From an uncultured Hyphomicrobiales bacterium (lineage in GTDB: Bacteria; Pseudomonadota; Alphaproteobacteria; Rhizobiales; Beijerinckiaceae): a DNA stretch of 64,000 nucleotides. The notes beneath the pieces were generated by a model that saw nothing but the letters and a program-made list of their open reading frames with translations, searched no databases and was not told where the DNA came from. The translations under genes were made by a program, and so were the position numbers. The DNA is taken from positions 62,001 to 126,000 of the forward strand of contig CAINED010000014.1 in NCBI GenBank assembly GCA_903847605.1, written 5' to 3'. Shown here piece by piece: positions 27,327 to 36,246 of the stretch; position 1 is the stretch's first letter; every line of letters starts with the position of its first letter.

Positions 27327-29537
27327 TTATGAACTCTTGATATAGACATTTCGGCCGTTTTCTTCACTCGTCCCGGCGCCAATGACCGGCGTCGGCTCGT
27401 AATGCGCTGGCTTTGCGCCGCCGCGCGCCATGCGCGCACGCGCTTCGTCGGGCGTCTCGATTTTGGCTGCGGCGGCCAGCGCAGCCTTGCGGTCCAGCGC
27501 AACCGGCGTTTTCGCATCTGGCGGTGGCATCATGTCCGCATGATAATAGGCGGTGCGCATCTTCTCCGCGTCGACCTTGCGCGAGGGATCGATGTCGCGC
27601 CGGTTCGTGCCCTTCGGCTCGACGGTGACGCCATTGACGATTTCGTGGTCGTGCCACCATTTCTTGGCCGGATTTCTGACGCCGTGCCCGAGCATGTCGT
27701 CGATCTTCGCCGCCAGCGGCGCCATGACCGGCTTCAGCCACAACATGTTGACGCCCATCCAGCTCGCCGCGCGCGTGAGCAAGGGGCCATCGAGATCGAC
27801 GACCTTGTTGATCGGGCAGGTCTTCATGCAGCGTCCGCAGGCTGCGCCCTTCGAATTCGTCAGGCGATAGCGCGTGCAGCGCTCCACATCCGGCTTCCAG
27901 ATTTCATAGCCGTTGAACATCACCTTCGGCCCGAAAGGGATGGCGTCGCACGGACATTCGCGCGCGCATTTCAGGCAATTGTTGCAGAAGGTCTGCAGGC
28001 CGAAGTCGATGGGCTTGTCCACGGCCAGCGGAAGATCGGTCGTCATCACCACCGACTTGAACCTTGGCCCCACGAAAGGATTGAGCACGAGTTCGCCGAT
28101 GCGGCTCATCTCGCCAAGACCTGCCCAAAGCACCAGCGGGATATGCAGAACGTCGCTGTCCGCGTTCGTTTGCGCGCGCGAGGAAAAGCCCTTCTGGCGC
28201 AGGAAGTCCGCCATCACGCCGGCGATCTCGGCGCCGCGCAAATAGCCGCGCATGGATTGCGTCCCGGAAATCCAGTCGTCGCCGCTCGCGCCTTCCATCG
28301 TGTCGTAACCCTGATCGATGAGCATCACGACGGCATAGCGATGATACATCGGAATTTCCGCGCCGTTCTCCTTGTGCGAAAACCAGGCGTAGCGTGGGAT
28401 CTCGCAAATCCCAGTGAGATCGGAGCCGAGGAAATAGGACAGCGACTTGATCGCCTTCGCATTGGCTTCGGGATCGCCGAGGGCTGCATCGCGCTGCAGA
28501 GAAACTTCGCCATTCTGGTGCGGCACCAACTGGCGGATCGGCTGCAACAGACTCCACGACGTCGGATGCTTGAAGGCGAAGCGCCCGCGTTCTTTTTGCG
28601 CTTTTTCGCCGAGATCGCCCGCGAGCGCGCGGTCGAAGAAGGCGGCGCGCTTGGGCACGCGTGGAACTTCTTCGTCGAGAATGAGCGTCGTCGGACGCTC
28701 CACCCGCTTCACGGTCTCCATGGGATAGCGGCTGAGATGCGAGGGACGTTTGGCCCGCCGCGCCCGCTCGCGGCCCGATTGCGCGCCATTCGCGCCGAGC
28801 CAGTAACGAAGACTTCTGGCTTCGCGCAGCGCCGTTGCGGCGAGCGGCAGATCCAATTCGAGCGCGTAATTCGTGGCGACGACGGCGAGCGAAAAGCCTG
28901 CGCCGATCCACGGATGTTGCAGCTTGACGCCTTCACGCACGGCGATACCGGAGAGAACCGCAAGCCTCCCCGCGTCGAGGCATTCGTTTCCTGCAAATGA
29001 ACAATGCGCCGCAAAGCCCATTTGCCGAATGTGGCCCGCGATCACGACAGCTATTTCTGCTGCGCGCATGTTCGACGCGGCTTCGACTGCAGGCGCGATC
29101 CAGTCATGGGCAAGATTGTTCTTCTCGGGCGTGCGGCCATGTTCGACGAGCAGCACGATGGCGTGATCGAGAGATGCATCCGGCGTCTCGCCGATCCATG
29201 CCTTTGGCGGAATCTTGCAGATGCCGACCTGGCTCGCATCCATGAAATAGGCAAAGCCCTTGATGTCGCCCGTCCGCAATGCGCCGTCCTCGGGCAGCGG
29301 CGCGAGGGCAGGGGCGGGCTTGCCTGCGATGAGTTTCGCGTAGATGTCACGATATTTGTCCAGCGAGCGTCCGAGCGGGTCGCCAGTCATTTGCGCCGCT
29401 GGCTTTGTTACAGGGGGCCGCTCGCTTTCCGGCGTGATCAGGCCTGCATCGCGCGATAATATTTCCAGAGGGAACGAACCGAGTTGAACCGGACGTTTTT
29501 CCGAGCGCGCATGCAGAAACATTAGACCACCATTCAT
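27327..29537 (-). CDS. Reductive-dehalogenase-like corrinoid/Fe-S protein with internally duplicated module
   Basis: A 736-residue protein counted from ATG 29537; ATG 29522 has a better ribosome site (GGTGG). Residues about 518-528 (C518, C521, C524, C528) and 554-574 (C554, C567, C570, C574, each set ending in CP) are two 4Fe-4S motifs arranged as in RdhA dehalogenases and QueG. The preceding module (about 360-505: YFLGSDLTGICEIPRYAW, DWISG, MRGYLRGAEIAGVMADFLRQ, TTDLPLA) resembles the RdhA corrinoid domain. A second copy of this module lies at about 90-232 (YFMDASQVGICKIPPKAW, DWI, MRAAEIAVVIAGHIRQ, LDLPLA) without Fe-S cysteines. No Tat leader, no RdhB anchor gene and no fused reductase domain. 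Function and halide substrate are not established. Confidence 0.75.
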   Translation of the reverse strand: MNGGLMFLHARSEKRPVQLGSFPLEILSRDAGLITPESERPPVTKPAAQMTGDPLGRSLDKYRDIYAKLIAGKPAPALAPLPEDGALRTGDIKGFAYFMDASQVGICKIPPKAWIGETPDASLDHAIVLLVEHGRTPEKNNLAHDWIAPAVEAASNMRAAEIAVVIAGHIRQMGFAAHCSFAGNECLDAGRLAVLSGIAVREGVKLQHPWIGAGFSLAVVATNYALELDLPLAATALREARSLRYWLGANGAQSGRERARRAKRPSHLSRYPMETVKRVERPTTLILDEEVPRVPKRAAFFDRALAGDLGEKAQKERGRFAFKHPTSWSLLQPIRQLVPHQNGEVSLQRDAALGDPEANAKAIKSLSYFLGSDLTGICEIPRYAWFSHKENGAEIPMYHRYAVVMLIDQGYDTMEGASGDDWISGTQSMRGYLRGAEIAGVMADFLRQKGFSSRAQTNADSDVLHIPLVLWAGLGEMSRIGELVLNPFVGPRFKSVVMTTDLPLAVDKPIDFGLQTFCNNCLKCARECPCDAIPFGPKVMFNGYEIWKPDVERCTRYRLTNSKGAACGRCMKTCPINKVVDLDGPLLTRAASWMGVNMLWLKPVMAPLAAKIDDMLGHGVRNPAKKWWHDHEIVNGVTVEPKGTNRRDIDPSRKVDAEKMRTAYYHADMMPPPDAKTPVALDRKAALAAAAKIETPDEARARMARGGAKPAHYEPTPVIGAGTSEENGRNVYIKSS

Positions 29538-29591
29538 CTATCGTGATTGCGCGCAGGACAAACCGGCGCGCAATCGTCTTAACATCGCGGT

Positions 29592-30071
29592 TTACTTGAT
29601 CGCGGCAATGCCTGCGGCGGAAACCATGCCATCCTGTTCGCCGGTGCCGCCGCTCGCGCCGATGGCGCCGACGATCTTGCCGTCGACCATGATGGGAATA
29701 CCGCCTTCCGAGGCGATCAGATCGGGGAAGGTCAGGTAGAAGGTTGCGCCCTTGGCCAGGTTTTCGGCCAGCACCTTGGTCGTGCGCTTGTAAAGCGCTG
29801 CCGTGCGCGCCTTCTTCTGGGATATCAGGAGCGATGCGCCCTGCGTGTCGTCGACGCGTTCGAAATAGACGAGGTCGCCAGCCGTATTCACAATGGTGAT
29901 AGCCATGCGCCAGTTGTTTTTCTTCGCTTCGGCGATGGCGGCCTGCCCGGCGGCCCGCGCCTGTTCCTGCGTAATGCTGGGTCCGTAGGCGGGCGGCCCC
30001 GCCTGTTGCGCCATGGCGGGCAAAGCCAGCAACGCCAGCGCGCCGGTCACAGCGATTGTCAGTTTGCGCAT
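29592..30071 (-). CDS. DUF336 (HbpS/GlcG/PduO-C-like) exported protein
   Basis: A 159-residue protein with a signal peptide (MRKLTIAVTGALALLALPAMAQ) and a DUF336 domain: ITQEQARAAGQAAIAEAKKN, MAITIVNTAGDLVYFERVDD, ALYKRTTKVLAENLAKG and the closing GGIPIMVDGKIVGAIGASGGTGEQD. Relatives include haem-binding HbpS, GlcG, and the C-terminal domain of PduO corrinoid adenosyltransferase. ATG 30071 follows GGGAGGATTTT. It lies 54 bases upstream of the reductive-dehalogenase-like gene on the same strand. Role here unknown; tetrapyrrole binding is a reasonable guess. Confidence 0.88.
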   Translation of the reverse strand: MRKLTIAVTGALALLALPAMAQQAGPPAYGPSITQEQARAAGQAAIAEAKKNNWRMAITIVNTAGDLVYFERVDDTQGASLLISQKKARTAALYKRTTKVLAENLAKGATFYLTFPDLIASEGGIPIMVDGKIVGAIGASGGTGEQDGMVSAAGIAAIK

Positions 30072-30200
30072 AAAATCCTCCCTCGATGCCACTCGCCGCC
30101 GGTCCCTCCCGGAAGCCACGGTCAAGTTGACAGCAAAGTCCGATTGCATGCAACGCGGCCGCACGCGATCCGCTGGCATGGTCCCTGCGACCGGCCGTTC

Positions 30201-31457
30201 ATGCTTCACGATCACAAGCAATTTCTTGGTGCCCCTGTGCCATTACGGCGCGAAACCGTGCTGACCTGGGTCTGCGGCGCGCTCTGCCTCGCTCTGCTCG
30301 GCCTTCTTGCCGCGCGCGGCATCTTGCGCGAACCGGCTGGCGTATCGAGCTACGGCGCGCTGGCGGACGCATTCCTTCATGGCCGTCTCTACGTCGAAAA
30401 ATGTCCGGAGATCGATTGCGCGGTTTTCAACGGCCGAACCTACATCATCTTTCCGCCGCTGCCCGCGCTGACCTTGATACCCTTTGTTGCCTTGACCGGC
30501 CTGCCGGCCTTCAAGGGCGCCATAGCGCTCGCACTGATATTCGCCGCGATCTCGCTGTTCGTCTGGCGACGCATTTTTGATGAGATGAATGTCGATCGGG
30601 TATCGGCAAACTGGCTGCTGGCCGCCATCGCCTTTTCAAGCCCGCTCTTCTACGTCGTGATGAAGGCGAATGGCGCGTGGTTCATGGCGCAAAGCCTCGG
30701 TTTCCTGATGGCTACGCTCGCCATCGCCAGCGCCCTTCTGTGGCGAAACCTCTGGCTCGCCTGCGGCTTTGCGGCGCTGGGATTTCTGTGCCGGCAGATG
30801 CTGATCTTCTATCCGCTGTTTCTGCTGCTGCTCGCGATGCCCGCTGGCGAAAGGTTGATGCCGCCATCGTTCGCGCGCATCCGTTCGATTGCGCTTGCGG
30901 CCTTGCCGGTGCTGGCGGCGCTCGCGCTGATCTTCGCCTATAACTACGCGCGCTTCGGCAATCCGCTCGACACCGGCTATGGCCATATCAGCAATCCCGG
31001 ATCGACCGATTACATCACCCGGCGCTTGCAGGACTACGGACTCTTCTCCCCAAGATACGTGCTGTTCAATCTCTATCACCTGTTCCTGCAAGGCTTTCAC
31101 GCGGAGTTCGATGCAACCCATCGTGTCGCGTTGACCGGCATCGACTGGAATGGCGCAGCGCTGCTCGTTGCATGTCCCTGGATCGCGCTGGCCTACTACA
31201 TGAAGTTCGACCGCATCGCAGTCGCAGGCCTCGCCGTGATCGCCGTGATCGCAGGCATCACGCTCTTCTATCATTCCAACGGCTACGCACAGATCGGCGC
31301 GATGCGTTATGCGCTCGACTGGCTGCCGATTGCCTTCGTGCTGCTGGCGCGTTCCGCGAGGCCCGAAGCCTTCCGCGCCTTGCCGCTGCTCGTGACGATT
31401 GCAATCGCGATGAACGCGCTGTCGATAGCGACATCCGTATTCGCAGCCGGACGCTGA
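30201..31457 (+). CDS. Polytopic membrane protein, possible GT-C type glycosyltransferase
   Basis: A 418-residue protein of about ten hydrophobic helices. After the first helix comes an external-looking loop with GALADAFLHGRLYVEKCPEID, then RTYIIFPPLPALTLIPFVAL; this layout recalls GT39/GT-C mannosyltransferase-like proteins, but no diagnostic acidic catalytic pair can be assigned with certainty. ATG 30201 was chosen because it precedes the first helix; no strong ribosome site is seen. It converges on a gtrA-type gene 36 bases away, which fits surface polysaccharide or lipid glycosylation. Family assignment is tentative. Confidence 0.6.
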   Translation: MLHDHKQFLGAPVPLRRETVLTWVCGALCLALLGLLAARGILREPAGVSSYGALADAFLHGRLYVEKCPEIDCAVFNGRTYIIFPPLPALTLIPFVALTGLPAFKGAIALALIFAAISLFVWRRIFDEMNVDRVSANWLLAAIAFSSPLFYVVMKANGAWFMAQSLGFLMATLAIASALLWRNLWLACGFAALGFLCRQMLIFYPLFLLLLAMPAGERLMPPSFARIRSIALAALPVLAALALIFAYNYARFGNPLDTGYGHISNPGSTDYITRRLQDYGLFSPRYVLFNLYHLFLQGFHAEFDATHRVALTGIDWNGAALLVACPWIALAYYMKFDRIAVAGLAVIAVIAGITLFYHSNGYAQIGAMRYALDWLPIAFVLLARSARPEAFRALPLLVTIAIAMNALSIATSVFAAGR

Positions 31458-31493
31458 CAAAGCATATCAAGATTTAATCAGGTTATCTTTCGC

Positions 31494-31928
31494 TCACGCC
31501 GTCCGCTTGCGCGCGAACGTCAGCAGTCGGTGGCCCATGAAGTTGAAGATTGTGCCCGAAGCGATGCCGCCGGCATGGGCCAGGGCTTCGGCAAGGCGCA
31601 GCGGCACATCGAAGCCGAGAAAGACGCCCCGAAGCGCAACGGCGACGGCCAGAACGACGGCAGTGCTGAACAGATTGACGCCCGCAAAGGCCGCGATCTG
31701 TCGCGGCAGGCGCGTACCCGCATCGCGAAAGACGAAGGTCCGGTAGAGTAGGAAGCCCGCCACGAAGCCGCAGCCCTGCGCGCCCAGCACCGCCCATTCG
31801 AACGGCATGACTTCCGAGAGGGGAAAGCGGGACAGGAAATTGACGCCCGTCGCCGTCGCGCCTGCGGCGGCATAGCGGATGGCAACCCCTGTATCGATCC
31901 CGGCCCGGCCGGCGAGTTCGCGGATCAT
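31494..31928 (-). CDS. GtrA-family membrane protein
   Basis: A 144-residue four-helix protein with GtrA landmarks: IRYAAAGATATGVNFLSRF at the start, GFVAGFLLYRTFVFRDAG in the middle and GTIFNFMGHRLLTFARKR at the C-terminus. GtrA-type proteins are thought to flip undecaprenyl-linked sugars or aid lipopolysaccharide/teichoic acid glycosylation. ATG 31928 lies 9 bases behind a GGGGG run; ATG 31976 is an alternative. The frame continues far upstream, but that part is a tRNA shadow. Confidence 0.85.
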   Translation of the reverse strand: MIRELAGRAGIDTGVAIRYAAAGATATGVNFLSRFPLSEVMPFEWAVLGAQGCGFVAGFLLYRTFVFRDAGTRLPRQIAAFAGVNLFSTAVVLAVAVALRGVFLGFDVPLRLAEALAHAGGIASGTIFNFMGHRLLTFARKRTA

Positions 31929-32157
31929 TCCAATTTCCCCCGATTTGAAACAGACATGGTTCGTAGTGGCGCTCATTGCGCCAGCACGGGGCGATGACGG
32001 CGGCGCAAATCTCTGCGAACCGCTTTCTGCCCCAAACGAGGCAAGCTCCGCGCCCGAAGCGCCGCATTTTCCGCTCGCATCCCCGTAGCATCGTGCTATA
32101 GACCCGCGCCGGCGAATGCGCCGGGCGGACCGGCGCGCCGGAACGTGGGGACGCGCG

Positions 32158-32242
32158 GCGGGCGTGGCGGAACTGGTAGACGCAGTGGATTTAGGTTCCA
32201 CCGCTGCAAGGCATGGGGGTTCGAGTCCCTCCGCCCGCACCA
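32158..32242 (+). tRNA. tRNA-Leu (anticodon UAG)
   Basis: Acceptor GCGGGCG (32158-32164) pairs perfectly with CGCCCGC (32232-32238), followed by encoded ACCA. The anticodon stem GTGGA/TCCAC encloses loop TTTAGGT, giving UAG for CUA leucine codons. A long variable arm, typical of tRNA-Leu, precedes the T arm GGGGGTTCGAGTCCCTC. It lies 101 bases ahead of tig. Confidence 0.95.
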
Positions 32243-32343
32243 TTCGCGCGAAGGCTGGCGCTACAGGCAGTTCGGCGGCAAGGCGACTTGCATTCCGCGA
32301 GGCCGAGTAAGTTTTTGGATTTGCAAGGTAAAGGGCAGACAAA

Positions 32344-33696
32344 ATGCAGGTGACCGAAACCCTCTCCGAAGGCCTCAAGCGCGCCTATAAGGTTGTGCTG
32401 CCGATGGACGATCTCGCCAAGCGGCTCGACGATCAGCTCAACGATATGAAAAACAAGGTGCAGATCCGCGGCTTCCGTCCGGGCAAGGTGCCGGTCGCCC
32501 ATCTCAAGAAGGTCTATGGCAAGTCGGTCATGGCGGACGTGCTGCAGAACGCCGTCAACGAGGTCAATCGCAAGATCATCGACGACAACGGCCTGAAGCT
32601 CGCAGGCGAGCCGAAGATCGATATCGACGGCGGCGACCAGAGCGTCGAGAAGGCCATCGCGGTCCAGGGCGACCTTGCCTTCACCGTCAATCTCGAAGTC
32701 CTGCCGAAGTTCGAAATCGGCGAATTCGGCGATGTGTCGCTCGAGCGTCAGGTGGTCGAGGTCTCCGACAGCGAAGTCGACGATGCCCTCAAGAACATGG
32801 CCGACCAGTCGCGTCCCTTCAGCGAAAAGGACGGCGGGGCCGCCAAGGGCGACAAGGTTACGCTGGATTTCGCCGGCAAGGTCGAGGGCGTCGCTTTCGA
32901 CGGCGGCACGGGCACGGACATGGATGTCGTACTCGGCTCCAATTCCTTCATCCCCGGTTTCGAAGAGCAGCTCGAGGGCATCAAGGCGGGCGAGTCCCGC
33001 GTGCTCAATGTGAAGTTTCCCGAGGGCTATCAGGCCGCCCATCTCGCCGGAAAGGACGCCACTTTCGATGTGACGGCCAAGAAGGTTGAGGCGCCCGGCG
33101 AAGTCGCGATGGACGACGAATTCGCCAAGAAATTCGGCCTCGACTCCCTCGACAAGCTGAAGGATGCCGTGCGCGCCGACGTCGCCCGCCAGTATCAGGG
33201 CTTTTCGCGCGAGAAGCTGAAGCGCGCGCTCTTCGATCAGCTCAACGGCAAGTACACGTTCGACCTGCCGGAAATGCTGGTGGAACAGGAATTCAACAAT
33301 ATCTGGCAGCAGGTCGAGGGCGAGCGCCGTCAGTCGGGCAAGTCGTTCGAGGACGAGGGCACGACGGAAGAAGCCGCCCGCGCTGACTACCGCAAGATCG
33401 CCGAACGCCGCGTGCGTCTCGGCCTCGTGCTGGCGCAGGTCGGCGAGGAAGCCAAGGTCGAAGTAACCGACGATGAGCTGACCCAGGCCATCATCGCCCG
33501 CGCCCGTCAGTATCCCGGTCAGGAAAAGGCGATCTGGGATTTCTACCGCAACAACCCGCAGCAGGTCGCTTCCATCCGCGCGCCGCTGTTCGAGGAAAAG
33601 GTTGTCGACGTGATCCTCGGCAAGGCCAAGGTCGCCGACAAGACCGTCAGCAAGGAAGACCTGATGAAGGCCGACGAGGCGGAAGCCGCGGCCTGA
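32344..33696 (+). CDS. tig: Trigger factor, ribosome-associated chaperone and prolyl isomerase
   Basis: A 450-residue three-domain chaperone. The N-terminal ribosome-binding signature [14 protein letters not shown] lies near residue 43. The FKBP-type isomerase domain runs from about 155 to 245 ([21 protein letters not shown] and [15 protein letters not shown]). A helical C-terminal cradle for nascent chains follows. Length is normal. AGGG lies a few bases upstream of ATG 32344, and a hairpin terminator follows the stop. In many relatives clpP and clpX follow directly; here three minus-strand genes intervene. Confidence 0.96.
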   Translation: MQVTETLSEGLKRAYKVVLPMDDLAKRLDDQLNDMKNKVQIRGFRPGKVPVAHLKKVYGKSVMADVLQNAVNEVNRKIIDDNGLKLAGEPKIDIDGGDQSVEKAIAVQGDLAFTVNLEVLPKFEIGEFGDVSLERQVVEVSDSEVDDALKNMADQSRPFSEKDGGAAKGDKVTLDFAGKVEGVAFDGGTGTDMDVVLGSNSFIPGFEEQLEGIKAGESRVLNVKFPEGYQAAHLAGKDATFDVTAKKVEAPGEVAMDDEFAKKFGLDSLDKLKDAVRADVARQYQGFSREKLKRALFDQLNGKYTFDLPEMLVEQEFNNIWQQVEGERRQSGKSFEDEGTTEEAARADYRKIAERRVRLGLVLAQVGEEAKVEVTDDELTQAIIARARQYPGQEKAIWDFYRNNPQQVASIRAPLFEEKVVDVILGKAKVADKTVSKEDLMKADEAEAAA

Positions 33697-33719
33697 ATCA
33701 CTGACTGACAACGCATTGG

Positions 33720-33747
33720 CAGGCGGCCATCGGCCGCCTGTTTGCTT
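33720..33747 (+). terminator. Rho-independent terminator of tig
   Basis: Nine-pair GC-rich stem CAGGCGGCC (33720-33728) / GGCCGCCTG (33732-33740) with a three-base loop and tail TTTGCTT, 24 bases behind the tig stop. Confidence 0.75.
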
Positions 33748-33756
33748 GAGTACTAT

Positions 33757-34350
33757 TCATCGATAGCGATCGATCATGCGGTCGATTTCCTTTGGGCTCG
33801 ACGTACTCACGACTGTGCCGTCGTCTTGGTTCAATTGCGCGACCTTGGTATAGAGCGCAATCGAACCGCAGAGAATTTCGACGTAGTAAGTTGCAGGCTG
33901 GTAGAGGCTTTCGAAAATCGCATAGTCCCAGTTTCTTTCGAACACCTGCCGCACTCTTATCCGGCGGTCGCCGACATCCAGCGCCGTTCGCACGCAAGAA
34001 TAGAGAGCAGGCGGAAGCACGAATGTATCAGGCCCGATTGCGTCGATACGTTTGACGAGCAAGTCGCGGAGTTCGCGCTTTGAGGAGCCGGTGAGTTCTG
34101 GCCGCAGCTCCAGCGACATGTAATCCGATTTGTACAGGTCAAATGCGCCCTGCACATCTAGGCGGATGTCCATGACGAGCCCGTTCCATGGCCCGAACGG
34201 TACTTCCGCCAGCAAGGACATGACCTCTTCGACAACCGGATCGCCGGCAAGCAAATCCCGGCACCTCCTTAAAAACTGCCAGTCGCGTTCCGAAAGCGCC
34301 GCGCCGGACAGCTCGACATCGGTTTTATTTGTCACCGAATGGTCCCTCAT
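33757..34350 (-). CDS. Hypothetical protein, low-GC gene
   Basis: About 197 residues from ATG 34350; a GTG at 34335 with GAGGGA seven bases upstream is an equally good start. No signal peptide or membrane helix is apparent, and no domain is recognised; the sequence looks like an ordinary soluble alpha/beta protein (WDYAIFESLYQPATYYVEILCGSIALYTK). Its 5' end overlaps the stop of the upstream gene (34325), suggesting co-translation. Two lines counted (33841-33960) are 58 of 120 GC, against 37 of 60 in tig (33001-33060), a sign of possible transfer. Confidence 0.65.
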   Translation of the reverse strand: MRDHSVTNKTDVELSGAALSERDWQFLRRCRDLLAGDPVVEEVMSLLAEVPFGPWNGLVMDIRLDVQGAFDLYKSDYMSLELRPELTGSSKRELRDLLVKRIDAIGPDTFVLPPALYSCVRTALDVGDRRIRVRQVFERNWDYAIFESLYQPATYYVEILCGSIALYTKVAQLNQDDGTVVSTSSPKEIDRMIDRYR

Positions 34351-34867
34351 CGAGAGATTTCGCCATTGTGGCCGCAAGATAACGAGCTAATTTCAGTCCT
34401 TCTGAGGCGACGGCAAAGTCGATCACGGGAACCGTCGAACCGTCGGCGAGTGCGAGATTGATTCTGAGGCCGGGCGCTCCGTATCGCGCCCCATTCATCA
34501 GGCTGGTCAGTCGCAGCATTTCCACCGAAGCCAGTTCTATGTCCCGGTCCGCAATACCAATCCTCTTCGCAAGGCCGGGATTGGTATGCGAGAGCAGAAT
34601 TCTTTGCCGGGGCAAATCGAGCGCCAGATTCCACGAAGCCCTGAAGCGGCCGAACGCAATCATGGCAATCGCGACGAAGAACAGGACGCCGGCGAAGATT
34701 GCCTTGATCGAAGGATAGAAGAGTAGCAGCAGGGCGGGAATGCCGATCCCGCAACCGCAGATCACCCAAAACTCCGTGGAGGTCCACGGCGCCGGCGTGA
34801 TCTTGAGAACGCCATTGTCGTTTTCGAGTCGCAGGTGATCAGGCCAATCTTGCGCCGGTCCGGTCAT
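34325..34867 (-). CDS. Hypothetical membrane protein with two helices
   Basis: About 180 residues from ATG 34867. A short soluble start (DHLRLENDNGVLKITPAPW) is followed by a hairpin of two hydrophobic helices near residues 33-70 (FWVICGCGIGIPALLLLFYP and AGVLFFVAIAMIAFGRF), then a soluble C-terminal half (RQRILLSHTNPGL, PGLRINLALADGSTVPVIDFAVASEGLKLARYLA). The layout resembles PH-domain-like two-helix membrane proteins, but no family is claimed. It overlaps the downstream hypothetical gene. Starts further upstream in the frame have no supporting feature. Confidence 0.6.
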   Translation of the reverse strand: MTGPAQDWPDHLRLENDNGVLKITPAPWTSTEFWVICGCGIGIPALLLLFYPSIKAIFAGVLFFVAIAMIAFGRFRASWNLALDLPRQRILLSHTNPGLAKRIGIADRDIELASVEMLRLTSLMNGARYGAPGLRINLALADGSTVPVIDFAVASEGLKLARYLAATMAKSLDEGPFGDK

Positions 34868-34893
34868 CTGAGGATGGCGCAAGGGTTCACGCA

Positions 34894-35400
34894 CTATTTT
34901 CTTGCCGCCTCGAGTGCAGCGCTCCGCAGTGATTGCGGCCCTTGCGACATCAGTCGCTTGCACTCCCAAGGCTTGCCGTTGTCGCTGTAGTTGCGCGGAT
35001 TGCCGCTGTCCCGTCGCCCATAGCCGCGATATCCGCGCGGATCGGCCAGATGAAAGCGGTCCATCGCGGCGCGCCGGAAGGTCCAGCAATGGGCCACGCC
35101 CTTGGCCCAGTCGTCTTTGTAGTAGTAGCAGACCTGATCGCCGACGATGTCCCAGCAGCCGTTCTCGATGGTCTCGTAGCCGTTGAAGCCGAAGACGCGC
35201 CCGTCGGGCAGATGATACTCGTCTCCGACGGTCAGGTCCTGCCGCACCACCCAGACGGTATTTCCAGACAGGATTCGGCGCAGTTCCTCGCCGCCGATCA
35301 ATTCATTCTTCTCTTCCGTGCGCGCGACCCCGCCGGCGAACGCCAGCAGGGCGAGGAGGGCGATAGCGGTCCGGATCGGTCGGCGCGGGGACAAGGGCAT
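34894..35400 (-). CDS. Secreted hypothetical protein
   Basis: A 168-residue protein with a signal peptide (PRRPIRTAIALLALLAFAGGVA). The mature part contains IGGEELRRILSGNTVWVV, then GRVFGFNGYETIENGCWDIVGDQVCYYY and GVAHCWTFRR, with four cysteines that could form disulfides. The layout recalls small periplasmic proteins that start with a GNTV segment seen in many alphaproteobacteria, of unknown role. It is the first of three minus-strand genes between tig and clpP and diverges from clpP. Confidence 0.75.
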   Translation of the reverse strand: MPLSPRRPIRTAIALLALLAFAGGVARTEEKNELIGGEELRRILSGNTVWVVRQDLTVGDEYHLPDGRVFGFNGYETIENGCWDIVGDQVCYYYKDDWAKGVAHCWTFRRAAMDRFHLADPRGYRGYGRRDSGNPRNYSDNGKPWECKRLMSQGPQSLRSAALEAARK

Positions 35401-35619
35401 TCTCTGGGTTTACCGGCAGCTTTGGCGTCTACAGTCCAAAAATGGCGCAGATTCGATGCGCGCTGGCGCACACGACGGGTTGGCTGAAGGTTCGCGGCGG
35501 CAGATTGTAACTCCGTTCATCAAAATGTTCCCTGCCCATTGCGCGCCGCGAAGTGATGACTATTTTCGGGATCGAACCGATTCCCGGTTTCCTTCCCCTG
35601 CTCACGTGAGCCCCCAGCC

Positions 35620-36246
35620 ATGCGCGATCCGATCGACCTCTACAATTCCTTTGTGATTCCCAGCGTGGAGGAAGTCACCTCGCGCGGCAGTTACCGCTAC
35701 GACATTTTCTCCCGCCTGCTGAAAGAGCGCATCATTTTCATGGCCGGTCCGGTCGAGGACCAGGTGGCCACGCTCGTGGTTGCGCAGCTTTTGTACCTTG
35801 AGGCTGACAATCCCAAGAAGGAAATCTACCTTTACATCAACTCGCCCGGCGGCGTCGTGACGGCCGGCCTGTCGATCTACGACACCATGCAGTTCATCCG
35901 TCCGAAAGTTTCGACGCTCTGCACCGGGCAGGCCGCCTCAATGGGCTCGCTGCTCCTGTGCGCCGGGGAGAAAGACATGCGCTTCTGCCTGCCGAACGCG
36001 CGGGTGATGGTGCACCAGCCCTCCGGCGGCTTCCAGGGCCAAGCCTCTGATATCGAACGTCATGCGCAGGACATCATCAAGATCAAGCGGCGCCTGAACG
36101 AGATCTATGTCCACCACACCGGCCGCGATTACGACACCATCGAGCGCACGCTCGATCGCGACCATTTCATGACCGCCGAAGAGGCGCTCGCTTTTGGGCT
36201 CGTGGACAAGGTGCTGGAAAAGCGGCCGGAAACGGACGCGGCCTGA
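35620..36246 (+). CDS. clpP: ATP-dependent Clp protease proteolytic subunit
   Basis: A 208-residue serine peptidase that forms two stacked heptamer rings. The nucleophile serine is in [12 protein letters not shown] near residue 106, the histidine in [11 protein letters not shown] near 131, and the aspartate in the [11 protein letters not shown] region. The [11 protein letters not shown] segment near residue 70 is also typical. It degrades unfolded or tagged proteins delivered by ClpX or ClpA in the cytoplasm. No strong ribosome site is seen ahead of ATG 35620. clpX follows after an unusually long 342-base gap. Confidence 0.97.
   Translation: MRDPIDLYNSFVIPSVEEVTSRGSYRYDIFSRLLKERIIFMAGPVEDQVATLVVAQLLYLEADNPKKEIYLYINSPGGVVTAGLSIYDTMQFIRPKVSTLCTGQAASMGSLLLCAGEKDMRFCLPNARVMVHQPSGGFQGQASDIERHAQDIIKIKRRLNEIYVHHTGRDYDTIERTLDRDHFMTAEEALAFGLVDKVLEKRPETDAA

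Noticed and set aside
31929-32378. N-terminal extension of the GtrA reading frame containing RAEGLEPPCLAAVEP
   Set aside because: It is the antisense translation of tRNA-Leu, a well-known artefact, and lies upstream of the true GtrA start.
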